64,000 bases of DNA from Flavobacteriaceae bacterium (GTDB lineage: Bacteria > Bacteroidota > Bacteroidia > Flavobacteriales > Flavobacteriaceae). Made by a program: the position numbers and the translations under genes. Every line of letters begins with the position of its first letter. Positions within the stretch are counted from its first letter, which is position 1. Of the stretch, positions 41,873-50,676 are shown in pieces. Under the pieces are notes generated by a model. It did not search any database. It had not been told where the DNA came from and saw only the letters and a program-made list of their open reading frames with translations. The stretch spans positions 558,001 to 622,000 of the forward strand of contig JANQNQ010000001.1 of assembly GCA_028279515.1 (NCBI GenBank). The letters are read 5' to 3'.

Positions 41873-42682
41873 CTATGATGCCTTTTTGATTGATGAAGGT
41901 TCTTTTATGGATGATTCTTCAGAAATGTCTTTGAATAGTAGCATGTCCTTTACACGATAGGAACCGCCTTCGTAAAAACCAGTCTCAGCAACAAATTCCT
42001 TCGGATTATGAAACGTACCGAACAGCATGTCGATAAAGGACAGGTCAGTGTAATTATTTGCATGGATTCCTTTGGCATGATGATATGCATGTCCTTCAGG
42101 TCTCTGCATGATATAGCCTATCCAATGTGGTGTTTTGATATTGCAATGCTGAAAGATGGCAAAGAAGTTGGTCAGCAAAAGAATGATTACAACCGCCTTA
42201 GGGTCAAAGCCAGCTATGATGGTAAAGCATAGACTGCCCAAGAAAGTAAAGCCAATCATATCAAGAATGCTAAAGTAAAATGCGCTATAGCTGTCTAATC
42301 GCTCAGAGCTATGATGCATTTGATGAAATACCTTCCAAAGTCTATCATAACGATGTAAGGCACGATGCCATGCATACAGCACTAGTTCGTAGAGAATAAA
42401 TCCGACCGCAGCACCACCTAATACCCCTAACCCGGTGAGGTCAAAAAGTTGGTAGTCGATCAAATACGTATCCCATATCAAAGGGAGATAAGAGGACAGA
42501 TAGAAGAAGATCGCAAAGGCAATCATGCCTCTTAATTTCCAATACTTCAATTCTGGGAGCTTTCTTGCAGGAGCCACCGCTTCCCAAATGATAAGCCCAG
42601 CGTACATTGCTAAAATGATCAACGAGATCGGATCTAGTAAAAGATCGATGGGGCTTGGCAAATTTGATAATACGTCTTTCAT
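41873..42682 (-). CDS. sterol desaturase / fatty acid hydroxylase family membrane protein
   Basis: This 269-residue integral membrane di-iron enzyme has four or five hydrophobic helices and the three histidine clusters of the family: HRALH (106-110), HQMHH (120-124) and HAYHH (198-202), plus HCNIKTPH. Such enzymes hydroxylate or desaturate lipids with O2, for example carotenoids, fatty acids or ornithine lipids. The exact substrate cannot be told. A short basic tail ends the protein. A 46-residue membrane peptide gene lies upstream on the same strand and may be co-transcribed. Confidence 0.9.
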   Translation of the reverse strand: MKDVLSNLPSPIDLLLDPISLIILAMYAGLIIWEAVAPARKLPELKYWKLRGMIAFAIFFYLSSYLPLIWDTYLIDYQLFDLTGLGVLGGAAVGFILYELVLYAWHRALHRYDRLWKVFHQMHHSSERLDSYSAFYFSILDMIGFTFLGSLCFTIIAGFDPKAVVIILLLTNFFAIFQHCNIKTPHWIGYIMQRPEGHAYHHAKGIHANNYTDLSFIDMLFGTFHNPKEFVAETGFYEGGSYRVKDMLLFKDISEESSIKEPSSIKKAS

Positions 42683-42904
42683 AATGTTCGATTTATACGG
42701 TTTAATTTTTGATTCAATTGTGTTCGTCTACGTACCCAAATGTCCTTGAGGGTACCCTTGTTTTGATTTCTGTTGTTTCTCATGTGTTTAATGATTGATG
42801 TTTTAAAAAGAGGGCGGAAGAGGGTAGGGCTATCATTGTAAAACCCGATGATCTTGGAGGTAGGTTCCGCCCTCATGATGCGTATGCCCTCCAAGCGAAA
42901 ATGT

Positions 42905-43045
42905 TCATTGAGAGTCTAGGAGTTCTTTTCTGATTTCTTCTTCGAGGTCAAAAGAAAATTCTTCACCTCGTATCTGTATTACCTTCATAATGATGAAGAG
43001 TACAACCGCAAGGTTCAAGATGATAAGTACAATAAAAGTTCCCAT
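42905..43045 (-). CDS. 46-residue single-pass membrane peptide
   Basis: This is a short gene with an ATG start and TGA stop. The product starts MGTFIVLIILNLAVVLFIIM, a clear transmembrane helix, and continues with a charged tail (IRGEEFSFDLEEEIRKELL) that could form an amphipathic helix. A TAnnTTTG element lies about 30 nt upstream. The size and layout resemble small regulatory membrane peptides. The 42683-42904 stretch between it and the desaturase gene shows no convincing gene. I do not recognise a family; coding is inferred from composition and promoter position. Confidence 0.55.
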   Translation of the reverse strand: MGTFIVLIILNLAVVLFIIMKVIQIRGEEFSFDLEEEIRKELLDSQ

Positions 43046-43074
43046 GTCTGTTCGTATTTTGATCAATAGCGAGA

Positions 43075-43082
43075 CAAAACTA
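43075..43082 (-). promoter_or_regulatory. -7 element upstream of the small membrane peptide gene
   Basis: On the minus strand this reads TAGTTTTG, a full TAnnTTTG match 30 nt before the ATG. No clear -33 TTG. The 43083-43280 stretch up to the next gene shows nothing else recognisable. Confidence 0.5.
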
Positions 43083-43280
43083 AATCAAGGGCTAACATGT
43101 TGAAAATAAATGAGGTATACCCGAAGTGTACAGGTCAAGGATATGAAGTAGACAATACGAAGATAGTTGTTAAGGTGAGGTAGACATCAGGTCAACAAAA
43201 ATATTTAAAAAGCTGAAAATCAATTATTTGAATAAAGTTAAATTTTAAGAAGAAAAACAGTGCTTTCAAGCCATATTTGA

Positions 43281-44969
43281 TCAAGCTTGACCACTTTCCA
43301 GTTGTAAAAAGTAGCTTAGGAGGTCATCTTCGGTTTGAAGATTCAGCTTTTTGCGAAGACGATAACGGGCGGTTTTGGCACTTTCTGGAGATATCCCCAA
43401 GACACTAGCGGTTTCTTTAATATTCAAATTGAGTCTTGTGAGCGAGCAGATCTTAAGGTCGTTCGGACTTAGGTCGGGATGCTTCTCTTTAAGTTTCTTG
43501 TGAAAATCGGTGTGTACCTCTTCAAAGAATCGTTTAAAGTCCTCCCAGTCCTTATCAATGGTAAGGTGTTGTTTGATGGTACGATTCAATTGGTCAATCA
43601 ATTTATCCTTGGTTGCCGGACTTGCATTTTTTGCCTCTTGTACCTGTTCTTGCAATTGCTGCAACAATTCATTTTTCTGCACAAAGTTTAGCGTGTAAGA
43701 GGTAAGTTCTTTGTTTTTGTGAGATAACTGTTGTTGTAATTCTTTTTCTTTCAGTTGTGAGTTTTCCAACGCCGTCTTCGATAAGGCTTCTTGTGAGGTT
43801 ATCAATTCTTGCTTACGACGTAAAAGCTCTTTGTTTTGCAAGGCACGTTGCCGCAAACTGGCAATGATCAAACTACTGGTAAGCGCAATGCCCAATGCAC
43901 CAATGATCAGACTCCATTTGATTACAGTGTTCGAACGTTCTTGCTCTTTGAGTAATTGCACTTCCTGCTCTTTGGCATTAAGGTCGTTCTGAAATGCCAC
44001 AGCAGCGATCTGCATCGAAAGTTCCGAATTAAAGATGCTATCCTTTAAAGCCGTATATCGGTCAAACTGTTCTAACGCTTCATCAGGTTTTCCTTGCGCT
44101 TTCTTCAATTCTTTTAGCTCTTCATAGGCTGCTAGCTCATATTTTTTTAGGCGATTTTCTTTCGCTCTTTTCAAACCAATGTTAAGATGCGCTTCTGCGG
44201 CGTCCAATTTGTTATCCAATCTTAGTAGTTTTCCGTATTGGATAAGATTGCTCACCATACCATGTTCATCATTGATCTCCTTTCCAAGAATAATAGACCT
44301 TTCAAGATGATAGTAAGCTTGCTCTCGTTCATTCTGAGCAATGTATAAAATACCCAAACGATTGTGCGCTTCTGCCATGCCATAGGTGAAATCGGCTTCG
44401 GTATGCATGGTCAGCGCATTGCCCAAATAAGTTTTAGCATCATAGAGTCTGCCTTGCTCAATATAAATACTAGCCAATTTTGTATAAGTGGTAGCGATTC
44501 TACTTTTTTGGTCTAAAGTTGTAAAAGCATTGATAGCTTGTTCAAAGAGCGTTTGGGCTTTATCATAGTCTTTGAGGTCAGTGTAAACCATGCCGGCATT
44601 CATTTGGCTATCTGCTACACCCGCTGGGTCTTCCAAAGCCGTATATTCCTTTTCAGCCTGATCCAGAAATTCAATAGCGCGTACATGGTTTCCTTGGGTC
44701 CAATGTGCTACACCCACAATACGATTGGCCTTGGCGATTCCGGGTTGGTAATTGATCTCTTTTGAAAGTGAAAGGGCTTCATTCCCCAATTCAATGGACT
44801 TCTTAGAGTCTATGATCCAATATTCATAACCCAATGCGTTTAGGAGGTCAACACGATCGCTCGTTTTTTCCGAAGACTTTTGTAAGGCGTTTTGCAAACT
44901 ATCCACTTTGCTTTGGGCAATGCCTAAAGACGAATAAAAGAGCAAGAGAAGAAAGATCAAAAAACGCAT
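43281..44969 (-). CDS. TPR-containing membrane regulator with LuxR-like HTH
   Basis: This 562-residue protein has a signal peptide (ending GIAQS), a periplasmic array of TPRs (about 60-310: GIAKANRIVGVAHWTQGNH and ARIATTYTKLASIYIEQGR-like helices), a TM helix near 354-372 (SLIIGALGIALTSSLIIA), a long cytoplasmic coiled coil (about 375-460) and a C-terminal HTH with LKICSLTRLNLNIKETASVLGISPESAKTARYRLRKKL split over two helices. This is a typical Bacteroidota one-component membrane regulator in which TPRs sense a signal and the HTH binds DNA. It is divergent from trxB, separated by 169 nt containing two inverted repeats. Confidence 0.85.
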   Translation of the reverse strand: MRFLIFLLLLFYSSLGIAQSKVDSLQNALQKSSEKTSDRVDLLNALGYEYWIIDSKKSIELGNEALSLSKEINYQPGIAKANRIVGVAHWTQGNHVRAIEFLDQAEKEYTALEDPAGVADSQMNAGMVYTDLKDYDKAQTLFEQAINAFTTLDQKSRIATTYTKLASIYIEQGRLYDAKTYLGNALTMHTEADFTYGMAEAHNRLGILYIAQNEREQAYYHLERSIILGKEINDEHGMVSNLIQYGKLLRLDNKLDAAEAHLNIGLKRAKENRLKKYELAAYEELKELKKAQGKPDEALEQFDRYTALKDSIFNSELSMQIAAVAFQNDLNAKEQEVQLLKEQERSNTVIKWSLIIGALGIALTSSLIIASLRQRALQNKELLRRKQELITSQEALSKTALENSQLKEKELQQQLSHKNKELTSYTLNFVQKNELLQQLQEQVQEAKNASPATKDKLIDQLNRTIKQHLTIDKDWEDFKRFFEEVHTDFHKKLKEKHPDLSPNDLKICSLTRLNLNIKETASVLGISPESAKTARYRLRKKLNLQTEDDLLSYFLQLESGQA

Positions 44970-44991
44970 ATAACTGTTGTTGAGTGTGATA

Positions 44992-45029
44992 CAAAGATAT
45001 AGGTTGCGCAGATATAGTGCATATCTTTG
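44992..45029. promoter_or_regulatory. perfect inverted repeat forming two back-to-back -7 elements
   Basis: CAAAGATAT (44992-45000) and ATATCTTTG (45021-45029) are perfect inverted arms 20 nt apart. Each arm contains TATCTTTG (TAnnTTTG) reading outward, one toward the TPR regulator gene and one toward trxB, so the two promoters would share their -33 region. Confidence 0.55.
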
Positions 45030-45057
45030 GTGTTAATTTGATTGCATTATAGTTTGA

Positions 45058-45080
45058 TAACAACTTTTTATAAGTTGTTA
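45058..45080. promoter_or_regulatory. 9-bp perfect inverted repeat upstream of trxB (candidate operator)
   Basis: TAACAACTT and AAGTTGTTA flank TTTAT. It lies 23 nt before the proximal trxB -7 element, overlapping where a -33 contact would be, as an operator would. Confidence 0.45.
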
Positions 45081-45102
45081 GTAAGGATTTTGGTAAAAAT
45101 TC

Positions 45103-45110
45103 TACTTTTG
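45103..45110 (+). promoter_or_regulatory. proximal -7 element of trxB
   Basis: TACTTTTG matches TAnnTTTG, 28 nt before the trxB start. No well-spaced -33 TTG is present. Confidence 0.55.
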
Positions 45111-45138
45111 TTTTGTAAACTATTTAGAAGAAAAGATT

Positions 45139-46101
45139 ATGTCTGATACAATAGAAAGAATAAAGTGTTTGATCATCGGTTCTGGACCTGCCGGCTATAC
45201 CGCCGCGATCTACGCAGCGCGTGCTGATCTTAAGCCTATTATGTACACCGGAATGGAACCTGGCGGACAGCTAACCACTACAACAGAAGTGGATAACTTT
45301 CCTGGATACCCTGAAGGAATTGATGGCCCTACAATGATGGTGCAGCTGCAACAACAAGCAGAACGATTTGGCACAGAAGTACGCATCGGGATGGTAACAT
45401 CAGTGGATCTAAGTGATGAGGTGGGAGGGATCCACAAAGTCACTGTAGACAACACCACTCAAATCGAAGCTGAAACTGTGATCATTTCAACAGGAGCTAC
45501 TGCCAAGTATTTAGGATTAGAAAGCGAACAACGTTTACGTGGCGGAGGAGTTTCTGCTTGTGCCGTTTGTGACGGGTTCTTTTACAAAGGACAAGATGTA
45601 GCCATCGTTGGAGGTGGAGATACCGCGGCTGAAGAAGCTTCGTACTTGGCCAATATCTGTACCAGTGTAACCATGCTAGTACGTAGAGATGAGATGAGAG
45701 CTTCAAAAGCGATGCAGCATCGTGTAAACAGTATCAAGAACATTGATATAAGATACAATACTGAAGTAGAGGAGGTATTGGGAGAACAAGTAGTCGAAGG
45801 ACTTCGTATGGTCAATAACCAAACAGGAGAGAAGGAAGAAATCGAAATTACCGGTTTGTTCGTGGCCATCGGTCATAAACCAAATACCGATATCTTCAAA
45901 GGACAGATCGACATGGACGATACTGGATACATCATCACAGAAGGCAAGTCTACTAAGACCAACAAGCCAGGTGTATTTGCTTCGGGAGATGTTCAGGACA
46001 AAGAATATAGACAAGCCGTCACCGCAGCCGGAACGGGTTGTATGGCAGCTCTTGATGCTGAACGCTACTTGGCATCAGTCGAAACAGCAGTAGAAGCTTA
46101 A
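45139..46101 (+). CDS. trxB: thioredoxin-disulfide reductase
   Basis: TrxB transfers electrons from NADPH through FAD to thioredoxin. The FAD site is IIGSGPAGYTAAIYAARA; the redox-active cysteines Cys141 and Cys144 are in SACAVCDGFFYKG, the NADPH site is VGGGDTAAEEA and the C-terminal FAD site is GVFASGDVQD. The 320-residue length is normal. It is monocistronic, with one or two TAnnTTTG promoters and two inverted repeats upstream, divergent from the TPR regulator. Confidence 0.97.
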   Translation: MSDTIERIKCLIIGSGPAGYTAAIYAARADLKPIMYTGMEPGGQLTTTTEVDNFPGYPEGIDGPTMMVQLQQQAERFGTEVRIGMVTSVDLSDEVGGIHKVTVDNTTQIEAETVIISTGATAKYLGLESEQRLRGGGVSACAVCDGFFYKGQDVAIVGGGDTAAEEASYLANICTSVTMLVRRDEMRASKAMQHRVNSIKNIDIRYNTEVEEVLGEQVVEGLRMVNNQTGEKEEIEITGLFVAIGHKPNTDIFKGQIDMDDTGYIITEGKSTKTNKPGVFASGDVQDKEYRQAVTAAGTGCMAALDAERYLASVETAVEA

Positions 46102-46127
46102 TTAGTACTGAGTATTGAGAAATAAAC

Positions 46128-46167
46128 GGTTTTGCTTGTTCTCGACTGCGCTCGAACTGACAAAACC
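46128..46167. repeat. dispersed hairpin repeat
   Basis: GGTTTTG (46128-46134) and CAAAACC (46161-46167) enclose a core TTCTCGACTGCGCTCGAAC that is itself an imperfect inverted repeat (CTCGA ... TCGA). I recognise this core as a type scattered between genes in many flavobacterial genomes. It lies after trxB and before a separate terminator. Confidence 0.6.
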
Positions 46168-46246
46168 TAAATGAGTAAATAGTTAGTTGAGATGTGGTAA
46201 AATTGAGAGAATGATACCAATAACTAATGACTAACAACTAAGAACT

Positions 46247-46275
46247 AAAAAAGTCCCTCAACAGAGGGGCTTTTT
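46247..46275. terminator. terminator between trxB and the radical SAM gene
   Basis: AAAAAGTCCCTC pairs with GAGGGGCTTTTT around AACA, with A and T runs on both sides; it lies between convergent genes. Confidence 0.85.
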
Positions 46276-47163
46276 CTATATAATTCTATCGGAGATTCCG
46301 TAAACCTCAGACAGCTCTTTCATCTTCTTGTAAAAAGCATCACGATAGTAAGCCGGTAGCTCATGAGAGTTTGAAAAGTACTTCGTATAACGCTGTTCTA
46401 AATGCGGAAAATGTTTTTGTATGGCATTTAATACCAGGGTTTTGCTGTCGGCTTTTCCATTACCAAAGAGCGTAATAGTTGCAGGCATCACATAGGAAGC
46501 ACCACACTCCTTAAAAGTACTGAACAGCAGATTCAAATGTTCTGTGGTATCAGAAATAAACGGAAGCATAGGCATCATACTTACTCCTGTTAAGAAGCCT
46601 TGATCAATCGCCACTTTCATTGCATCGAGACGGTCAGAAGGGCGTGTCGCTCCCGGTTCAAAAATACTAGCAACGTCGTCATCCAATGTCGAAAATGAGA
46701 AAGTAATTATGCAGCCTCTTCCCAAGGAAGTTTTTAGATCTTTGGGTAAGATGGCCACTTTGTCAATTTCCTTCAATAGATCAAGGTCTCTTTTGATCAA
46801 TGCTGACTTGGTGATGACATGCACCGGAAAGCGATGTTTCAAAATCACCTGCAACGCTTGCCGTGTAAGCTCATAGTCTTTTTCAATCTGTAAATAAGGA
46901 TCGGTGGCCGATGAGAGTACGATGATTCCATACTGACCTTTTTTGGACCGATTGCCCAATTGTTTGTCCAACAATTCGATAGCATTTGTTTTTACCGAAA
47001 GACTCGCCGCGAGGTTTGTACCGTACTTGCTTCCACGGATGTAGCAATAGAGGCAATTAAAAGAGCAACTGCTGTACAAGTTCACCGTGTAGTCATCCAA
47101 GAACCAAGCATCTCTTTTCTTGGTCTTATTCAAAATGGATTTGACAATGATCTCTTTTGGCAT
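46276..47163 (-). CDS. radical SAM protein, SPL-like (PA0069/Rv2578c type)
   Basis: This 295-residue protein has the radical SAM cluster motif Cx3Cx2C at Cys33, Cys37 and Cys40 in YSSCSFNCLYCY, followed by the family segments YIRGSKYGTNLA, IIVLSSATDPYLQIE (SAM site) and HVITKSALIKRDLDLL. It belongs to the group annotated as spore-photoproduct-lyase-like, though non-spore-formers use these for unknown repair or modification. The ATG at MPKEIIVKSI is preferred; an upstream in-frame start adds 8 residues. It is 36 nt from the LOG-family gene. Confidence 0.85.
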   Translation of the reverse strand: MPKEIIVKSILNKTKKRDAWFLDDYTVNLYSSCSFNCLYCYIRGSKYGTNLAASLSVKTNAIELLDKQLGNRSKKGQYGIIVLSSATDPYLQIEKDYELTRQALQVILKHRFPVHVITKSALIKRDLDLLKEIDKVAILPKDLKTSLGRGCIITFSFSTLDDDVASIFEPGATRPSDRLDAMKVAIDQGFLTGVSMMPMLPFISDTTEHLNLLFSTFKECGASYVMPATITLFGNGKADSKTLVLNAIQKHFPHLEQRYTKYFSNSHELPAYYRDAFYKKMKELSEVYGISDRII

Positions 47164-47199
47164 GTTTCTTTTTTTAGTTAGAAGCACTGCAACTACGAT

Positions 47200-47778
47200 C
47201 TATGAAGACGACTGAATCCACTTGCTAGTGGTAGATGGTTGATAGGCATACATTTTTTCGAGTAATGCTTCGACCGAATCAGCAATCAAAAGCATACTTC
47301 GGTTTTGTTCTTTCAGAAACCCTTTTTCCGTCATCGTCTGAAGCAAGGAAACCAAATGGTCAAAGTATCCATTGATGTTTAAGATTCCGATAGGTTTTTG
47401 ATGTTGTCCAAGTTGCCCAAGGGTCAATACATCAAAAAGCTCATCGAGGGTGCCAAATCCACCCGGAAGCGCAATCATTCCGTTAGATAACTCATTCATT
47501 TTGTGTTTTCTCTCGTGCATGGAGTCTACTAGAATAAGTTCGGTAAGGCCGTTGTGAGCAACTTCTTTTCCCTGTAGAAATCGGGTGAGGACACCGATAG
47601 CGCTTCCGTTGTTTTGCATAGCCCCATCGGCCACGGCTTTCATGATACCCACTTTGGCACCACCATATACTATGTCAATACCCTTTTGGGCCAGTATTTT
47701 TCCTAGGTTGTATGCGGTCTCTCTGAAAACAGGGCTGTTTCCGTCACTAGAACCACAGAAGATAGCGATGCGTTTCAT
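47200..47778 (-). CDS. LOG-family nucleotide 5'-monophosphate phosphoribohydrolase (TIGR00730)
   Basis: This is a 192-residue Rossmann-like protein with the family motif PGGFGTLDE at 105-113 and IFCGSSDGNSP at the start, plus VYGGAKVGIMKAVAD and DSMHERKHKM. LOG proteins remove ribose 5-phosphate from nucleoside monophosphates, including cytokinin precursors and IMP/GMP-like substrates; in bacteria some are purine or pyrimidine 5'-nucleotide nucleosidases. The start is the ATG at MKRIAIFCG; a start 11 codons upstream is unlikely. It is followed by the radical SAM gene on the same strand. Confidence 0.88.
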   Translation of the reverse strand: MKRIAIFCGSSDGNSPVFRETAYNLGKILAQKGIDIVYGGAKVGIMKAVADGAMQNNGSAIGVLTRFLQGKEVAHNGLTELILVDSMHERKHKMNELSNGMIALPGGFGTLDELFDVLTLGQLGQHQKPIGILNINGYFDHLVSLLQTMTEKGFLKEQNRSMLLIADSVEALLEKMYAYQPSTTSKWIQSSS

Positions 47779-47885
47779 GAGTGTTCCGTTTAGATTCCTA
47801 CTAAGTAACAACTTTTCTTAATACTTTTCGCCTGATTAGAATCAAGTTTCCTTAGCCTGCGATTGAATGAATTGATGACCATAAA

Positions 47886-47911
47886 AAAGGCCGCTGCAAC
47901 AGCAGCGCCCC
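47886..47911 (-). terminator. terminator of the beta-barrel protein gene
   Basis: CGCTGC and GCAGCG pair around AACA, extended by GG/CC with one mismatch; on the minus strand a T-run follows. It lies 25 nt past the stop codon. Confidence 0.75.
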
Positions 47912-47935
47912 TTCCTCTTAAAAATATAACAACGC

Positions 47936-48529
47936 TTACAGGTTTAGGGATACTCCCAAAATAATTTGCGAAGGTCTTGAATCGACCCGTCCTTGAATAT
48001 TCGTGATATTATCGCTTACAAAGTCGGCTTCGTTATCAGAGAGACCGCGCTCGTAGCGAATGTCTAGTCCGAGGTTGCCTAATTGCAATGCCGCCCCGAT
48101 ATGAAGTCCAATAGTAAAATCACTCTCAACATCGTTCAGATTCACGTCGTCCAGATCATTGTCAAGAATGTACTGAAAATCTGGTCCAGCGAAGATGCTC
48201 AGCGGACCAATGATCTTGTACCCCAAGAGTACAGGAAGGTCGAGTTTGCTCAGATCGTAGTCGGCACCATCATATTCACTCTTGGTCTTGGTATAGACCA
48301 GCTCAGGTCTTACGTAGAATTTAGAGAGTGGAAGGTTTGCGAATACCCCAAAGTGATACCCGATCTTGCCGTCAGATCCAGTGACAGCATCTTCAGCCGC
48401 ATTCCCTACTTGGCTGAGTGTTAGATCTCCGTTTTGGTTGTAGTTAAGTCCGGCCTTTACTCCAAATTTGGCCTGTGCCAGCATGGTCATTGACGACAAT
48501 GCGAACACAAAAAACAATAACTTTCTCAT
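47936..48529 (-). CDS. outer-membrane beta-barrel protein (PorT/porin-like)
   Basis: This 197-residue protein has a signal peptide (MRKLLFFVFALSSMTMLAQA), then alternating beta strands such as KFGVKAGLNYNQ, KIGYHFGVFANLPL, FYVRPELVYTKTK, LDLPVLLGYKII and a terminal SQIILGVSLNL ending in a hydrophobic residue, as for an eight-stranded outer-membrane barrel. The mid-chain DNDLDDVNLNDVESD loop is very acidic. The start is the ATG at the signal peptide; one 9 codons upstream is in frame. Precise function unknown. Confidence 0.8.
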   Translation of the reverse strand: MRKLLFFVFALSSMTMLAQAKFGVKAGLNYNQNGDLTLSQVGNAAEDAVTGSDGKIGYHFGVFANLPLSKFYVRPELVYTKTKSEYDGADYDLSKLDLPVLLGYKIIGPLSIFAGPDFQYILDNDLDDVNLNDVESDFTIGLHIGAALQLGNLGLDIRYERGLSDNEADFVSDNITNIQGRVDSRPSQIILGVSLNL

Positions 48530-48579
48530 GGTTTTAATGTTTATAAGGTTATACACATTAAAACGAACGAGGGCTGTAA

Positions 48580-49533
48580 TTATTTTCTTTTAAGGACTTT
48601 CAGAGATGCTTCAACAATGGCTTTGTCGTTGAGACCGTACTTTTCCATCAATTGGTCCGGAGTTCCTGATTCACCAAAGGTATCGTTGGTGGCAACGAAC
48701 TCTTGCGGAGTTGGATGCTGCTGCGCTAACACACGAGATACGCTCTCACCAAGACCGCCAAGATAGTTGTGCTCTTCGGCCGTAACGACGCATCCAGTCT
48801 TCTTAACTGAGTTGATGATGGCTTCATCATCCAATGGTTTGATGGTGTGAATGTTGATCACTTCAGCAGAGATGCCTTGCCCTTCTAATGTTTCGGCAGC
48901 CTTTAGCGCTTCCCAAACAAGATGTCCAGTAGCAACGATGGTTACATCGTTTCCTTCGTTTAAAAGGGCCGCTTTCCCGATTTCAAATTTTTGATCTTCG
49001 GGGGTGAAGTTTGCCACCTTTGGTCTTCCGAAGCGAAGATATACAGGTCCGTGATGCTCTGCAATGGCAAGCGTTGCTGCCTTTGTTTGGTTGTAATCGC
49101 ACGTATTGATCACGGTCATACCTGGCAACATTTTCATAAGACCGATATCCTCAAGAATCTGGTGGGTGGCACCGTCTTCCCCTAGTGTTACACCTGCATG
49201 CGAAGCACAGATCTTCACATTCTTATCAGAATAGGCGATGGATTGACGAATCTGATCGTACACCCTTCCGGTTGAGAAGTTGGCAAAAGTTCCCGTAAAT
49301 GGAATCTTTCCTCCAACGGTCATACCTGCTGCAACACCCATCATGTTAGCTTCGGCAATTCCTACCTGAAAAAAGCGTTCTGGGTGATTGTTTTGGAATT
49401 CGTTCATCTTAAGGGATCCTGTAAGATCGGCACAAAGCGCCACGACATTTGGGTTGGTCTTTCCTAGTTCGGTGAGCCCAGCTCCAAATCCTGAACGTGT
49501 ATCTTTTTTTCCGGTGTCTGTATATTTTTTCAT
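48580..49533 (-). CDS. transketolase, C-terminal (PYR plus C) subunit
   Basis: This 317-residue chain is the pyrimidine-binding and C-terminal half of a split transketolase, which moves two-carbon units in the pentose phosphate pathway with thiamine diphosphate. Features: [38 protein letters not shown] (Glu that activates TPP), [16 protein letters not shown], then the C-domain [15 protein letters not shown] and [18 protein letters not shown]. It is 88 nt downstream of the N-terminal subunit and needs it for activity. An in-frame start 6 codons upstream is less likely. Confidence 0.95.
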   Translation of the reverse strand: MKKYTDTGKKDTRSGFGAGLTELGKTNPNVVALCADLTGSLKMNEFQNNHPERFFQVGIAEANMMGVAAGMTVGGKIPFTGTFANFSTGRVYDQIRQSIAYSDKNVKICASHAGVTLGEDGATHQILEDIGLMKMLPGMTVINTCDYNQTKAATLAIAEHHGPVYLRFGRPKVANFTPEDQKFEIGKAALLNEGNDVTIVATGHLVWEALKAAETLEGQGISAEVINIHTIKPLDDEAIINSVKKTGCVVTAEEHNYLGGLGESVSRVLAQQHPTPQEFVATNDTFGESGTPDQLMEKYGLNDKAIVEASLKVLKRK

Positions 49534-49621
49534 AAGCGTACCCAACTTCATTGATCGAAGTGTGAATGGGTGATATTTATAAGTTGTGTTTCAAAAATTA
49601 GTGTACTCGTCATTTAAGAGT

Positions 49622-50467
49622 CTAGTAGTCTCCTAGTGTCACTGGATTTTGCGCCAAAGCAGTCTCCAATTGTTCGTCGTTAGGGGCTTTGCCATGCCAA
49701 GCATGTGTGTGCATCATAAAGTCAACACCATTACCCATTTCTGTATACAATAACACACATACAGGTTTACCGTTACCAGTTCTAGATTTGGCGTCTTTCA
49801 TGCCGTTGATGACAGCTTCAACATTGTTTCCTTCTTTGATCTCGAGAACATCCCATCCAAAAGCTTCAAACTTCTTTTTAAGGTCGCCCATTGGCAAAAC
49901 ATCATCAGTGGCTCCGTCGATCTGCTTTCCGTTAAGATCAATCGTAGACACTAGGTTGTCTACATTCTTTCCGGCAGCGTACATGATCGCTTCCCAGTTT
50001 TGACCTTCTTGCAATTCTCCATCACCATGAAGACTGTATACGATAGTATCTTCACCATTCAATTTTTTGGTAAGTGCAGCACCAATAGCAACAGACATAC
50101 CTTGGCCCAATGAACCAGAGGCAATGCGAACACCCGGAAGGCCTTCATGCGTCGTAGGGTGCCCTTGCAAGCGAGAATCGATCAAACGAAAAGTGTTTAA
50201 CTCGTCTACAGGAAAATATCCGCGGCGTGCCAAAACGCTGTAGTACACAGGAGAAATGTGTCCGTTGGATAAGAAGAACAGGTCTTCACCCTTTCCGTCC
50301 ATTTCAAATCCGTCTTTGAGGTCCATCACCTCGTTGTACATCGAGACAAAGAATTCGGCACATCCTAAGGACCCACCGGGGTGACCAGAATTTACTTTGT
50401 GAACCATTCGCAAGATGTCCCTACGAACTTGAATGACAAGATCTTCTAATTGTTGTGTGTTAGGCAT
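49622..50467 (-). CDS. transketolase, N-terminal (PP) subunit
   Basis: This 281-residue chain binds the diphosphate of TPP: GHPGGSLG at 28-35, SLHGDGELQEGQNWEA with the GDG motif and the downstream Asn in DLNGKQIDG. Its C-terminus, LHTHAWHGKAPNDEQLE-like (MMHTHAWHGKAP), contains the conserved His. Together with the downstream subunit it forms the transketolase heterodimer. It has a near-perfect promoter at 50491-50520. Confidence 0.95.
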   Translation of the reverse strand: MPNTQQLEDLVIQVRRDILRMVHKVNSGHPGGSLGCAEFFVSMYNEVMDLKDGFEMDGKGEDLFFLSNGHISPVYYSVLARRGYFPVDELNTFRLIDSRLQGHPTTHEGLPGVRIASGSLGQGMSVAIGAALTKKLNGEDTIVYSLHGDGELQEGQNWEAIMYAAGKNVDNLVSTIDLNGKQIDGATDDVLPMGDLKKKFEAFGWDVLEIKEGNNVEAVINGMKDAKSRTGNGKPVCVLLYTEMGNGVDFMMHTHAWHGKAPNDEQLETALAQNPVTLGDY

Positions 50468-50490
50468 AGTTAACTTGTTAAATTAAGCCC

Positions 50491-50520
50491 CAAAAGTAAG
50501 GCATTATGAAACGTCCTCAA
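50491..50520 (-). promoter_or_regulatory. promoter of the transketolase genes
   Basis: On the minus strand TTG (50520-50518) is followed after 19 nt by TACTTTTG (50498-50491). The start point near 50484 gives a ~17-nt leader. Confidence 0.75.
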
Positions 50521-50605
50521 AAAACGATCGAGAAGATTTTTCAACCAATATTTGAAATAGTTAACAATTTAAGGACTTATTAAGAACGAAAACGCTTAAG
50601 TTAAT

Positions 50606-50613
50606 TATCTTTG
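50606..50613 (+). promoter_or_regulatory. -7 element of tgt
   Basis: TATCTTTG matches TAnnTTTG, 63 nt before the tgt start. No TTG at the ideal distance. Confidence 0.5.
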
Positions 50614-50676
50614 CTGCTTGTTTGCAAAACAGGGATTGTTGAGATCTTTGGCAATAATTACACCGTTTAAGAGTAT

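Noticed and set aside
42679-42894. Minus-strand 71-codon frame between the desaturase and the small peptide gene
   Set aside because: The composition is basic and low-complexity, no promoter fits and it overlaps the desaturase start; more likely untranslated leader.
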